Origin: Pseudomonadota bacterium
Lineage (GTDB): Bacteria > Pseudomonadota > Gammaproteobacteria > Xanthomonadales > Xanthomonadaceae
Direction: 5' to 3'
NCBI GenBank assembly: GCA_023388715.1
Contig: JAEWFT010000021.1
Span: forward strand, 1 to 64,000
Length of the DNA stretch: 64,000 nt
Numbering within the stretch: the stretch's first letter is position 1; each line of letters opens with the position of its first letter. The notes under the pieces are model-generated. The model did not search any database. It was not told where the DNA came from and was given only the letters and a program-made list of their open reading frames with translations. Shown here piece by piece: positions 44,880-53,689 of the stretch. Both the position numbers and the translations under genes were made by a program.

Positions 44880-47800
44880 ATGAACACGACTGCTGAAACG
44901 GCCGACGCGGCCAACCTCGACCCCATCCTCGCCGCCCTCGGCAAGCGGGTGGGCAAGGCGGGCCTCGCCGAGGCGCGCGCCTTCGCCAATGCCTTCTACC
45001 GGCGCCTGGACGCGGAAGAAGTGCGCCAGCACAGCATCGAGGGCTGGGCGGAACTGGCGGTCGACATGCTGGACTTCATCCGCACCCGCAAGCGCGGCAA
45101 GGCGCTGGTGCGCCTGTTCAACCCGACCCTGCACAAGGAAGGCTGGGAGTCCGGCCACACCGTGCTGCAGATCGCCAACGACGACATGCCGTTCCTGGTC
45201 GATTCGGTGTCAATGAAGCTGGCCGACATGGGCGTCGGCGTGCACGTGCTCGGGCATCCGGTGATCCGCGCCAAGCGCGACAAGGCCGGCAAGCTGCAGG
45301 CGCTGGGCGAGGGCGACGCCGAGTCGCTGATGCACCTGGAGATTGACCGCCAGCACCCGTCGGCGATGCCGGCGATCCGCAAGGCGATCGAGGAGGTTCT
45401 GGCGGACGTGCGCTTGATCGTCGCCGACTGGCGGCCGATGCAGGAGAAGATGCGCGTCGTCGCCGAAGGCGTGACCGAGGGCCGCGCACCCGGCAGTGAC
45501 GAGGACCGCGCGGAAGTGCGGCAGTTCCTGCAGTGGGCGGCCGACGAGCACTTCACCTTCCTTGGCTACCGCGGCTACTCGGTGGAGCGCCAGGGCAAGC
45601 AGGACATGCTGGTCGCCGAGGCCGGCACCGGCCTAGGCCTGCTGCGCGACCACGACAGCAGCGAGCCGCGCCCGGTGAAGAGCCTGGGCGCGCAGCGGAT
45701 GCCGACCGCGGCCACGCCGCAGGCGCTGATCCTGACAAAGACCAACGCGCGCGCCACCGTGCACCGTCCCGGCTACATGGACTACATCGGCGTGCTCGAG
45801 TACGACGCCAGGGGCAAGGCGGTGTACGAGCATCGCTTCATCGGCCTGTACACCGCCAGCGCCTACACCCGCCGCCCGTGGGACATCCCGCTGGTGCGCC
45901 AGCGCCACAACCACGTGATGGCAGGCTCCGGCCTCGACCCGAACAGCCACAGCGGCAAGGCGCTGCGCCACATCCTGGAGACGCTGCCCCGCGAGGAGCT
46001 GTTCCAGTCCAGCGGCGACGAGCTCCTGCGCACGGCGATGGGCATCCTCGGCCTGCAGGAGCGCGTGCGCAGCCGTCTGTTCCTGCGCCGCAGCCACTAC
46101 GGCCGCTTCTACTCGGCGCTGGTCTACGTCCCGCGCGACCGCATGAGCACCCAGGTGCGCCACCGGATCGAGGCGATGCTGCGCGAGGCGCTGGATGGGG
46201 ACCAGGTCGACACCACCGTGCAGATCGGTGCCTCGCCGCTGGCCCAGCTGCACATCATCGTGCGCCCGCGGCCGGAATCGGTCGACCGCCCGGCGCCGGA
46301 CATGGCCAAGCTCGAGGAGCAGCTGGCGGAGATCGTGCGCGACTGGCGCGATGGCCTGCGCGAGCAGCTGGTGGTCCAGCATGGCGAGGAAGACGGACTC
46401 AAGCTCGCCGAACGCTATGGGCGCGCGCTGCCGGCGGGTTACATCGAGGAAGTCAGCCCCGAGGTCGCCGCCGCCGACGTCCAGCACCTGGACGCGCTGT
46501 CCGGCCCGGACGACCTGCGCCTTTCGCTGTACCGCTCGCGACGGGCCGAGCGCGGCATCCGCTTCAAGCTGTACCGCCAGCTGAAGGACATCCCGCTTTC
46601 CGACGCGCTGCCGATGATGGAGAACATGGGCCTGCGGGTGATCTCCGAGCACCCGTACCGGGTGGAGACCGCGGAGGGCGTGGCCTTCATCCAGGATTTC
46701 GAGGTCGAGCCGCTGCAGGGCGAGTTCGCGATCGACGCGATCGACGACTGCTTCGAGGAAGCATTCGCGAAGGTCTGGCGCGGCGAGGCGGAGAACGACG
46801 GTTTCAACCGCCTGGTGCTGGCCGCCGGCCTGTCGTGGCGGCAGGTGGCGATGCTGCGCGGCTACTGCAAGTACCTGCTGCAGGTCGGCGTGCCGTTCTC
46901 GCAGGCATACATGGAAGCCACGCTGACCCGGTACCCGCTGCTGGCGCGGCTGCTGGTGGAACTGTTCGAGGCGCGGTTCGATCCTGCGGTGCGCAAGGAG
47001 GGCAAGCGCGCGGACGCGGGTGCCTCGCAGGCGGGCGAGCAGCTGGTCGCGCTTGCCGCCGGCGACGAGGCCGCGCTGGCCGCGCTGCAGCGCCTGCAGA
47101 AGGCGCGCGCCGGCAAGCGCGATGCGCACATCGAGGCGGCGCGCGGCGCGCTGCTGGGCCTGCTCGACCGGGTCTCGAGCCTGGACGAGGACCGGATCCT
47201 GCGCAGCTTCATCGACGTCATCGACGCGACCTTGCGCACCAGCTACTACGTGCCGTACGAGAACGGTCTGCGCAAGGATGGCGGCCCCGCCGACTACGTG
47301 GCCTACAAGCTGGACCCGGCGCGCCTGCCGGACCTGCCGAAGCCGCGGCCGTACCGCGAGATCTGGGTGGTCGGCCCGCGTGTGGAAGGTACCCACCTGC
47401 GCTTCGGGCCGGTGGCCCGCGGCGGCCTGCGCTGGTCGGATCGCCGCGAGGATTTCCGCACCGAGGTGCTGGGCCTGGTCAAGGCGCAGATGGTGAAGAA
47501 CACGGTGATCGTGCCGGTCGGCAGCAAGGGCGGGTTCTACGCCAAGCAGTTGCCCAACCCCGCCCTCGACCGCGACGGCTGGCTGGCGGAGGGCATCGCC
47601 TGCTACAAGCGCTTCATCAATGGCCTGCTGGACATCACCGACAACCTGAGCGTGGATGGCAAGGTGCTGCCGCCCGAGGGCGTGGTGCGCCACGACGGTG
47701 ACGACCCGTACCTGGTGGTCGCGGCCGACAAGGGCACCGCGAGCTTCTCCGACATCGCCAACGGCATCGCCCAGGCGCACGGCTACTGGATGGACGATGC

Positions 47801-49820
47801 GTTCGCCTCAGGTGGCAGCGCCGGCTACAGCCACAAGGGGATGGGCATCACTGCGCGTGGCGCCTGGGAGTCGGTCAAGCGCCACTTCCGCGCGCTTGGC
47901 GTCGACTGCCAGAAGCAGGACTTCACCTGCGTCGGCATCGGCGACATGTCCGGCGACGTGTTCGGCAACGGGATGCTGCTGTCCAGGCACATCCGCCTGG
48001 TCGCGGCGTTCGACCATCGCCACATCTTCATCGACCCGGATCCGGACAGCGCGACCTCCTACAGGGAACGCCTGCGGCTGTTCAAGCTGCCGCGCTCCAG
48101 CTGGGAGGACTACGACACCGCGCTGATCGGCAAGGGCGGCGGCGTGTGGCCACGCAGCGCGAAGTCGATCCCGGTCTCGGCCGAGGCCCGCGCGGCGCTC
48201 GGGATCGCCGATGGCGTGACCGCGCTGAGCCCCAACGAGCTGATGCACGCAATCCTCAAGGCGCCGGTGGACCTGCTGTGGAACGGCGGCATCGGCACCT
48301 ACGTCAAGTGCAGCCGCGAGACCCACGCCGAGGTCGGCGACCGCGGCAACAACGGCCTGCGCGTGGACGGCAACCAGCTGCGCTGCCGGATCGTCGGCGA
48401 GGGCGGCAACCTCGGCCTGACCCAGCTGGGCCGCATCGAGGCCGGCCTCCACGGCGTCCTGCTCAATACCGACTTCATCGACAACTCCGCGGGCGTGGAC
48501 ACCTCGGACCACGAGGTCAACATCAAGATCCTGCTCAACGGCGAAGTGCAGAAGGGGCGCCTGAAGCTGGCGGAGCGCAACAAGCTGCTGGCGAAGATGA
48601 CCGACGAAGTCGCCCAGCTGGTCCTCAACGACAACTATCGCCAGAACCAGGCGCTGAGCCTGATGGAGCGCATGAGCGCGACCCGGCTCGGGTCGAAGAT
48701 GCATTTCATCTCCACCTTGGAGGCGCAGGGCCTGCTCGACCGGCAGATCGAGTACCTGCCGACCGACGCCGAGATGACCGAACGCAAGCTGCGCGGCATG
48801 GGGCTGACCCGGCCGGAGCTGTCGGTGCTGCTGTCCTACGCCAAGCTGGTGGCCTATCCGGCGCTGCTGGCGTCGGACATCCCGGAAGACCCGTACCTGT
48901 CGAAGGAGCTGGTGCGCTACTTCCCCGAACCGCTGCAGGAGAAGTACGCCAAGGCGATGGAAAGCCATCGCCTGAAGCGCGAGATCATCGCCACCGCGGT
49001 CACCAATTCCACCGTCAACCGGATGGGCGCGACCTTCCTGATGCGGATGGAGGAGGACAGCGGGCGCAACGTCGGCGAGATCGCGCGGGCCTACACCATC
49101 ACCCGCGAGACCCTGGATGCGCGCGACCTGTGGGCGCAGATCGACGCCCTCGACGGCAAGGTCATCGAGGCCACCCAGGTCGATGCGTTGCAGGTGATCT
49201 GGGAACTGCAGCGCAGCTTCACCCGGTGGCTGCTGTCTCGGCCCGGCGCGGTGCCGGCGATCGCCACCGCGGTGGAGCGCTACCACGACGGCTTCCGCGA
49301 CATCCGCGCAGGCGAGGGGATCCTGCCGGAGTCGCAGCGCCCGCAGTACGAGGCCAGCCGCAAGGCGTGGCGCTCCAAGGGACTGCCGGCGGCGCTGGCG
49401 GACCAGCTGGCCGCGCTGCCCTACCTGGAGGCCTGCCCGAACATCATCGAACTGGCCCGCGAGCGCAAGCTGAAGGCGGTGGAGGTGGCCAAGGTCTACT
49501 TCCGCCTCGCCGATGCCCTGCGCGAGCCGTGGTTGCGCGCGCAGATCGAGGCGCTGGAGGTCGAGGGGCGCTGGCACGCGGTCGCGCGCGGCGTGCTGCG
49601 CGACGAGCTGGCGGCGCAGATGCGCACGCTCACCAGCCAGGTGCTGGCGATGCCGGGCAAGGATGCCGACGCCAAGGTCGGCGCGTGGCTTGCGCGCGAC
49701 GACGCGGCCCTGCGCTTCACCCTGTCGATGCTGGCCGAACTCGCCGCGCAGAAGTCGCTTGACTACCCGACGTCGTCGGTGGCGGTGCAGCGGCTGGCGC
49801 AGCTGGCGAGTCGCGGCTGA
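44880..49820 (+). CDS. NAD-specific glutamate dehydrogenase (large form)
   Basis: The large NAD-GDH class deaminates glutamate to 2-oxoglutarate, a catabolic role that feeds the TCA cycle. The product is 1646 residues. The catalytic core lies near residues 830-1100: LRFGPVARGGLRWSDRREDFRTEVLGLVKAQMVKNTVIVPVGSKGGFYAK, then GKGGGVWPRSAKSIPVS and the Rossmann part GVGDMSGDVFGNGMLLS (seen as GIGDMSGDVFGN). Long N-terminal ACT-like and C-terminal helical regions, typical of this class, surround it. ATG 44880 is chosen because MNTTAETADAANLDPILAALGKRVGKAG starts the conserved part; GGAG is 10 bases upstream. A 5' extension in frame overlaps the terminator and is not used. Confidence 0.96.
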   Translation: MNTTAETADAANLDPILAALGKRVGKAGLAEARAFANAFYRRLDAEEVRQHSIEGWAELAVDMLDFIRTRKRGKALVRLFNPTLHKEGWESGHTVLQIANDDMPFLVDSVSMKLADMGVGVHVLGHPVIRAKRDKAGKLQALGEGDAESLMHLEIDRQHPSAMPAIRKAIEEVLADVRLIVADWRPMQEKMRVVAEGVTEGRAPGSDEDRAEVRQFLQWAADEHFTFLGYRGYSVERQGKQDMLVAEAGTGLGLLRDHDSSEPRPVKSLGAQRMPTAATPQALILTKTNARATVHRPGYMDYIGVLEYDARGKAVYEHRFIGLYTASAYTRRPWDIPLVRQRHNHVMAGSGLDPNSHSGKALRHILETLPREELFQSSGDELLRTAMGILGLQERVRSRLFLRRSHYGRFYSALVYVPRDRMSTQVRHRIEAMLREALDGDQVDTTVQIGASPLAQLHIIVRPRPESVDRPAPDMAKLEEQLAEIVRDWRDGLREQLVVQHGEEDGLKLAERYGRALPAGYIEEVSPEVAAADVQHLDALSGPDDLRLSLYRSRRAERGIRFKLYRQLKDIPLSDALPMMENMGLRVISEHPYRVETAEGVAFIQDFEVEPLQGEFAIDAIDDCFEEAFAKVWRGEAENDGFNRLVLAAGLSWRQVAMLRGYCKYLLQVGVPFSQAYMEATLTRYPLLARLLVELFEARFDPAVRKEGKRADAGASQAGEQLVALAAGDEAALAALQRLQKARAGKRDAHIEAARGALLGLLDRVSSLDEDRILRSFIDVIDATLRTSYYVPYENGLRKDGGPADYVAYKLDPARLPDLPKPRPYREIWVVGPRVEGTHLRFGPVARGGLRWSDRREDFRTEVLGLVKAQMVKNTVIVPVGSKGGFYAKQLPNPALDRDGWLAEGIACYKRFINGLLDITDNLSVDGKVLPPEGVVRHDGDDPYLVVAADKGTASFSDIANGIAQAHGYWMDDAFASGGSAGYSHKGMGITARGAWESVKRHFRALGVDCQKQDFTCVGIGDMSGDVFGNGMLLSRHIRLVAAFDHRHIFIDPDPDSATSYRERLRLFKLPRSSWEDYDTALIGKGGGVWPRSAKSIPVSAEARAALGIADGVTALSPNELMHAILKAPVDLLWNGGIGTYVKCSRETHAEVGDRGNNGLRVDGNQLRCRIVGEGGNLGLTQLGRIEAGLHGVLLNTDFIDNSAGVDTSDHEVNIKILLNGEVQKGRLKLAERNKLLAKMTDEVAQLVLNDNYRQNQALSLMERMSATRLGSKMHFISTLEAQGLLDRQIEYLPTDAEMTERKLRGMGLTRPELSVLLSYAKLVAYPALLASDIPEDPYLSKELVRYFPEPLQEKYAKAMESHRLKREIIATAVTNSTVNRMGATFLMRMEEDSGRNVGEIARAYTITRETLDARDLWAQIDALDGKVIEATQVDALQVIWELQRSFTRWLLSRPGAVPAIATAVERYHDGFRDIRAGEGILPESQRPQYEASRKAWRSKGLPAALADQLAALPYLEACPNIIELARERKLKAVEVAKVYFRLADALREPWLRAQIEALEVEGRWHAVARGVLRDELAAQMRTLTSQVLAMPGKDADAKVGAWLARDDAALRFTLSMLAELAAQKSLDYPTSSVAVQRLAQLASRG

Positions 49821-49828
49821 AGGCGCGC

Positions 49829-49856
49829 GTGGCCGGCGTTGGCGCGCCGGCCACGT
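49829..49856 (+). terminator. Hairpin after the NAD-glutamate dehydrogenase gene
   Basis: Eleven paired bases (CGTGGCCGGCG/CGCCGGCCACG) around a 6-base loop, 9 bases past the stop codon. No T-run follows, so it is a probable but unproven terminator. Confidence 0.55.
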
Positions 49857-49870
49857 TGCGGGCGGTCAGG

Positions 49871-49899
49871 TTGGTCGGCGCCGGCGGCACGGTTATGCT
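49871..49899 (+). promoter_or_regulatory. Promoter for a leaderless nadK transcript
   Basis: TTGGTC (49871-49876) and TATGCT (49894-49899) are 17 bases apart, and the nadK ATG follows the -10 box after exactly 6 bases. There is no ribosome-binding site. Confidence 0.55.
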
Positions 49900-49905
49900 C
49901 GCCGC

Positions 49906-50676
49906 ATGACCAGCCCGCGCCTTGCCCTGCTCGCCAGTCCCACCGACGAGGCCCAGGGCGCGCTGCGCGCGCTGGCCGCCCGCTACGGCAGCCACGCGCT
50001 GGACGAGGCCGACGTCATCGTTCCGCTGGGCGGCGACGGCTTCATGCTGCAGACCCTGCACCGGCACGGCGGCCGCGGCAAGCCGGTGTTCGGGATGAAG
50101 CTCGGGACCGTCGGCTTCCTCATGAACCAGCCGCGCGATGGCCACGACCTGTACGAACGGATCGCGCTCGCGGAACCGGCGGTGCTGCACCCGCTGGAGA
50201 TGGTCGCGCACACCGAGTCGGGCGCGACGGTGGAATCGCTCGCCTACAACGAGGTATCGCTGCTGCGGCAGACGCGGCAGGCCGCGCACATGGCGATCGA
50301 CCTCAATGGCGAGACCCGCCTGGACGAGCTGATCTGCGATGGCGTGATGGTGGCCACCCCCGCCGGCAGCACCGCCTACAACTTCTCCGCCCACGGGCCG
50401 ATCCTGCCGCTGGGCGCCAACGTCATGGCGCTGACCCCGATCGCCCCGTTCCGGCCGCGTCGCTGGCGCGGCGCCGTGCTCAAGTCCGGCACCGAGGTGC
50501 GCTTTCGCGTGCTCGACCCGCACAAGCGCCCGGTCAGCGCCACCGCCGATTCGCATGAGGTGCGCGACGTCACCGACGTCCTGGTGCGGGAATCGCACGA
50601 CCGCGGCGTGACCCTGCTCTTTGACGCCGAGCACAACCTCGAAGACCGCATCCTGATCGAGCAGTTCGCCAGCTGA
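49906..50676 (+). CDS. nadK: NAD kinase
   Basis: NadK phosphorylates NAD to NADP. The 256-residue protein has the GGDG active-site motif (DVIVPLGGDGFMLQTLHRHG, near residue 45), FGMKLGTVGFLMN, LAYNEVSLLRQTRQAAHMAIDLNGE (the NE/D motif), and DGVMVATPAGSTAYNFSAHGPILP. Start ATG 49906 gives the family N-terminus; the frame is open upstream inside the glutamate dehydrogenase gene but that is a shadow. A -10 box lies 6 bases before the ATG, suggesting a leaderless message. Confidence 0.95.
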   Translation: MTSPRLALLASPTDEAQGALRALAARYGSHALDEADVIVPLGGDGFMLQTLHRHGGRGKPVFGMKLGTVGFLMNQPRDGHDLYERIALAEPAVLHPLEMVAHTESGATVESLAYNEVSLLRQTRQAAHMAIDLNGETRLDELICDGVMVATPAGSTAYNFSAHGPILPLGANVMALTPIAPFRPRRWRGAVLKSGTEVRFRVLDPHKRPVSATADSHEVRDVTDVLVRESHDRGVTLLFDAEHNLEDRILIEQFAS

Positions 50677-50768
50677 CGCCATCCGTCCGCATGGGTCCGA
50701 TTCGCGGCGACGCAATGGCGCCCGGGGTTCCCGGCGCCGTGCAGCGCAGGATGCGCGAGAATGAGGCC

Positions 50769-51677
50769 ATGCCCGACGCCGCCAGCACCCCGGTCCTGAC
50801 CATCGCGATCACCACCCGCGCGCTGTTCCACATGGAGGACAGCCACGCGCTGTTCGAGCGCGAGGGCATCGAGGCATTCGCCCACCACCAGCGGCAGCAC
50901 GAGGATGACGTGCTGCATCCGGGCATCGCGTTCCCGCTGGTGCGCAAGCTGCTTTCGCTCAACGAACACGCGCCGGAGGGGGCGCCACGGGTCGAGGTGA
51001 TCCTGCTGTCCCGCAACTCGTCCGATACCGGGTTGCGCGTGTTCAACTCGATCCAGCACCACGGCTTGGACATCCGCCGCGCCACGTTCACCTCTGGCGC
51101 GCCGGTGTGGCCGTACATCCGGCCGTTCGGCGCGCAACTGTTCCTGTCCGCCAATCCGGACTCGGTGCGCGCGGCGCTGGAGGCCGGGATCGCCGCCGCC
51201 ACCATCCTGCCCGCGCAGGCCAGCGAATCGCGGCATGCGCAGGTGCGGATCGCGTTCGATGGCGACGCCGTGCTGTTCGGCGACGAGAGCGAACGGGTGT
51301 CGCGCGAGCACGGGGTGGAAGCGTTCGGCCGGCATGAGCGCGAGCGTGCGCGCGAGCCGCTGTCAGGCGGGCCGTTCCGGGGCTTCCTGGCCGCGCTGCA
51401 CGACCTGCAGGCGGCCTATCCGCCCGGCGACGATGCGCCGATCCGCACCGCCCTGGTCACCGCGCGCTCGGCGCCCGCCCATGAGCGCGTCATCCGCACC
51501 CTGCGGGAGTGGGAGGTGCGGCTCGACGAGGCGCTGTTCCTCGGGGGGCGCGACAAGGGGCCGTTCCTGGAGGCATTCGGCGCGGACATCTTCTTCGACG
51601 ACTCCCCGCACAACATCGATTCCGCGCGCCGCCACGTGGCCGCCGGGCACGTGCCGCACGGCGTTGCCAACGCCTGA
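50769..51677 (+). CDS. 5'-Nucleotidase-like protein
   Basis: The 302-residue protein matches the cytosolic 5'-nucleotidase family (PF06189 type): TIAITTRALFHMEDSHALFEREGIEAFAHHQRQHEDDVLHPGIAFPLVRKLLSLNE, VEVILLSRNSSDTGLRVFNSIQHHGLDI, then FLSANPDSVRAALEAG and VRIAFDGDAVLFGDESERV with the DxD core. Such enzymes dephosphorylate nucleoside monophosphates. ATG 50769 follows a GAGAAT box by 6 bases; ATG 50751 is a six-residue longer alternative. The 3' end faces the DUF2939 gene 6 bases away. Confidence 0.87.
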   Translation: MPDAASTPVLTIAITTRALFHMEDSHALFEREGIEAFAHHQRQHEDDVLHPGIAFPLVRKLLSLNEHAPEGAPRVEVILLSRNSSDTGLRVFNSIQHHGLDIRRATFTSGAPVWPYIRPFGAQLFLSANPDSVRAALEAGIAAATILPAQASESRHAQVRIAFDGDAVLFGDESERVSREHGVEAFGRHERERAREPLSGGPFRGFLAALHDLQAAYPPGDDAPIRTALVTARSAPAHERVIRTLREWEVRLDEALFLGGRDKGPFLEAFGADIFFDDSPHNIDSARRHVAAGHVPHGVANA

Positions 51678-51683
51678 GGTCCT

Positions 51684-52223
51684 TCAGTCCGGCAGGCGGA
51701 TGCCCGCCAGTTTCCAGGTGAGCCCGCTGCGGTGGAACTCGAGCACCACCGGACGACCCTGGGGGTCGGTGATCGTCGCGGTGAACAGCGACGGGGATTC
51801 GTAGCGCGTGGTGGCGCCTTCGAGCGGATCCGCGCGGCCTGCGGTGCCATGGGGCGGGCGTTCGCCGCTCGCGCGCCTGGCCAGCGCGCTGCCGTGCAGC
51901 AGGGCGACGAACCCGGCCGGCGACACCATCGCATCGATCGCCGGTCCGGCGATCAGGGCGCCCACGCCGCCCAGTGCCTCCGAGGTGCCGCCCGGCCCCA
52001 TCCGGCCCATGATGCCGGTAGCGATGCGTTCCTGCAGTTGCGGGCGCACGCTCTCGCGCAGGCGATCGAAGTCCACGAAGCGCCACAGCTGGCCGTAGTC
52101 GCCGCTGGTCACCACGTTGCGGATCCCATTCATCGCAAGCCACGGGCCCGCTGCCACGAACAGCAGCACGCCCAGCATCAGGGGGGAGACACCTCCAAGC
52201 AGCCATTTCGAACTGCGGCTCAT
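51684..52223 (-). CDS. DUF2939-type membrane-anchored protein
   Basis: The 179-residue protein has an N-terminal membrane segment (residues 8-28, LGGVSPLMLGVLLFVAAGPWLAM), followed by the NGIRNVVTSGDYGQLWRFVDFDRLRESVRPQLQERI region and the C-terminal SLFTATITDPQGRPVVLEFHRSGLTWKLAGIRLP that fits the DUF2939 pattern. Function is unknown. It overlaps sbcB by 4 bases, so it is the last gene of the long kynurenine-sbcB operon. Confidence 0.75.
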   Translation of the reverse strand: MSRSSKWLLGGVSPLMLGVLLFVAAGPWLAMNGIRNVVTSGDYGQLWRFVDFDRLRESVRPQLQERIATGIMGRMGPGGTSEALGGVGALIAGPAIDAMVSPAGFVALLHGSALARRASGERPPHGTAGRADPLEGATTRYESPSLFTATITDPQGRPVVLEFHRSGLTWKLAGIRLPD

Positions 52224-53689
52224 GCGCCGGCCTCCGTGGTGGCGATGTCGCGGGCGATCGCGTCGGCCCATTGCTCCAGGGCGTCCAGCAGCGCCCGCTG
52301 GCTGGCGTCGAGCGAGCCGGAACCACGCAGCTGCGCCATCTCCGCGCGGAAAGCGCCGAAGTCATGGCCGGGCAGGCCTGGGCGGTCGTCTGCACCGAGC
52401 CGCTGCCGGCGATAGGCATTCCAGCGTTCGCGCTCCGCGGGCAACAGCGCATCCGGCCAGTTGCGCGCGCGGTAGCGGAACAGCAGTTCGGAGAGGCGGA
52501 CGTCACGGAAGGCGTACTGGGCCTTGGCCAGCAGGTGGGGCGGGGTGCCGCGCACCTGCGCGCACAGGCGCTTGTCTCCGTCGCCGATGAAGCCGTCGTA
52601 CAGCGCGCCATCGGCATCGCCCTGTGTCGCGGCGCGCTCGCGCGCGAACACCTGCCGCACTTTCTCGGCAAGCGCCGGCCCGGCGTGCCGCAGCCGCGCA
52701 AGGCGCGCGTCCACTTCGCCGGCGTCAATTCCGAGGCGATCGAAGTCGGCGGCGCGCAGGTGCGCCCACGGCACGAGCGCCGGGCTCTTGTTGAGATGGA
52801 CGGTCTTCAGCGGGATCCGGCGCTCGTCCTGCGCAAGATCCGCCTGGCGCACGTACAGGCGCGCGGCGATGGCATCGGCCGGCAAGTCGAGCAAGGCCTG
52901 CGGATCCTCACCCAGGTCGAACACGATCACCTGCGATTCGATCTGCGGATGCCGCGCGAGCGGTACCACCGGCGCCGCGCACAGGCGTGCGGCCGGGAAG
53001 CGCTGGGAGACATGGAGCACCGGCGCCATCGTCGCCACGTTCAGAATCGAGGCGGCGTGGCGCTTGTCGCGCAGGCGCAGGCTGTAGTCCCACAGGCGCG
53101 GCTGCGTGGCCTTGAACAGCCGCGCCAGGCCGATCGTGGCGCGCACGTCGCTGAGCGCCTCGTGGGCCATCCCGATCCGCAAGCCGTTGTCCTCCGCCAG
53201 GTGCTCCAGCTTGAAGCTGGTGCCGCCACCATCGTCGCGCTGGCGCCAGGCGATGCCCTCGGGCCGCAGCGCGTGCATCAGGCGCAACGCGTCCAGCAGG
53301 TCCCAACGCGAGTTGCCGTTGCGCCATTCGCGCTCGTAGGGATCGTGGAAGCTGCGGTACAAGCCGTGGCGCACGAACTCGTCGTCGAACCGCAGCGAGT
53401 TGTAGCCCGCGCTGCAGGTCGCGGCGCGGCCCATTTCCTCGGCGATGCGCGCGAACGCGGCCGCCTCGTTCACGCCGTCCCGCAACGCGCGCTGCGGCAG
53501 GATCCCGGTGATCAGGGTGGCGGTGGGCGAGGGCAGCAGGTCGTCGGCGGGGCGCACCAGGATGTCGACCGGCGCCTCGACCTCGTTGAGCTCGAGGTCG
53601 GTGCGGATCGCCGCGAACTGCGCGATGCGGCTGTGCCGCGAATCCGCGCCGAACGTCTCGAGGTCGTAGAACAGGAAGCTGGCGCTCAC
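52220..53689 (-). CDS. sbcB: Exodeoxyribonuclease I
   Basis: Exonuclease I degrades single-stranded DNA 3' to 5' and takes part in recombination and mismatch repair. The 489 residues contain the DnaQ-type Exo I motif FYDLETFGADSRHSRIAQFAAIRTD at the start, Exo II (YNSLRFDDEFVRHGLYRSFHDPY) and Exo III (AHEALSDVRATIGLARLF), then SH3-like and helical domains (LNKSPALVPWAHL). The start is GTG 53689, overlapping the stop of kmo as GTGA; no ATG is available near the conserved N-terminus. Coupling to kynurenine monooxygenase is unexpected for a DNA-repair enzyme. Confidence 0.95.
   Translation of the reverse strand: MSASFLFYDLETFGADSRHSRIAQFAAIRTDLELNEVEAPVDILVRPADDLLPSPTATLITGILPQRALRDGVNEAAAFARIAEEMGRAATCSAGYNSLRFDDEFVRHGLYRSFHDPYEREWRNGNSRWDLLDALRLMHALRPEGIAWRQRDDGGGTSFKLEHLAEDNGLRIGMAHEALSDVRATIGLARLFKATQPRLWDYSLRLRDKRHAASILNVATMAPVLHVSQRFPAARLCAAPVVPLARHPQIESQVIVFDLGEDPQALLDLPADAIAARLYVRQADLAQDERRIPLKTVHLNKSPALVPWAHLRAADFDRLGIDAGEVDARLARLRHAGPALAEKVRQVFARERAATQGDADGALYDGFIGDGDKRLCAQVRGTPPHLLAKAQYAFRDVRLSELLFRYRARNWPDALLPAERERWNAYRRQRLGADDRPGLPGHDFGAFRAEMAQLRGSGSLDASQRALLDALEQWADAIARDIATTEAGA

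Noticed and set aside
45633..47780. 715-codon frame antisense to the glutamate dehydrogenase
   Set aside because: Shadow of the NAD-GDH coding sequence with typical high-GC antisense composition.
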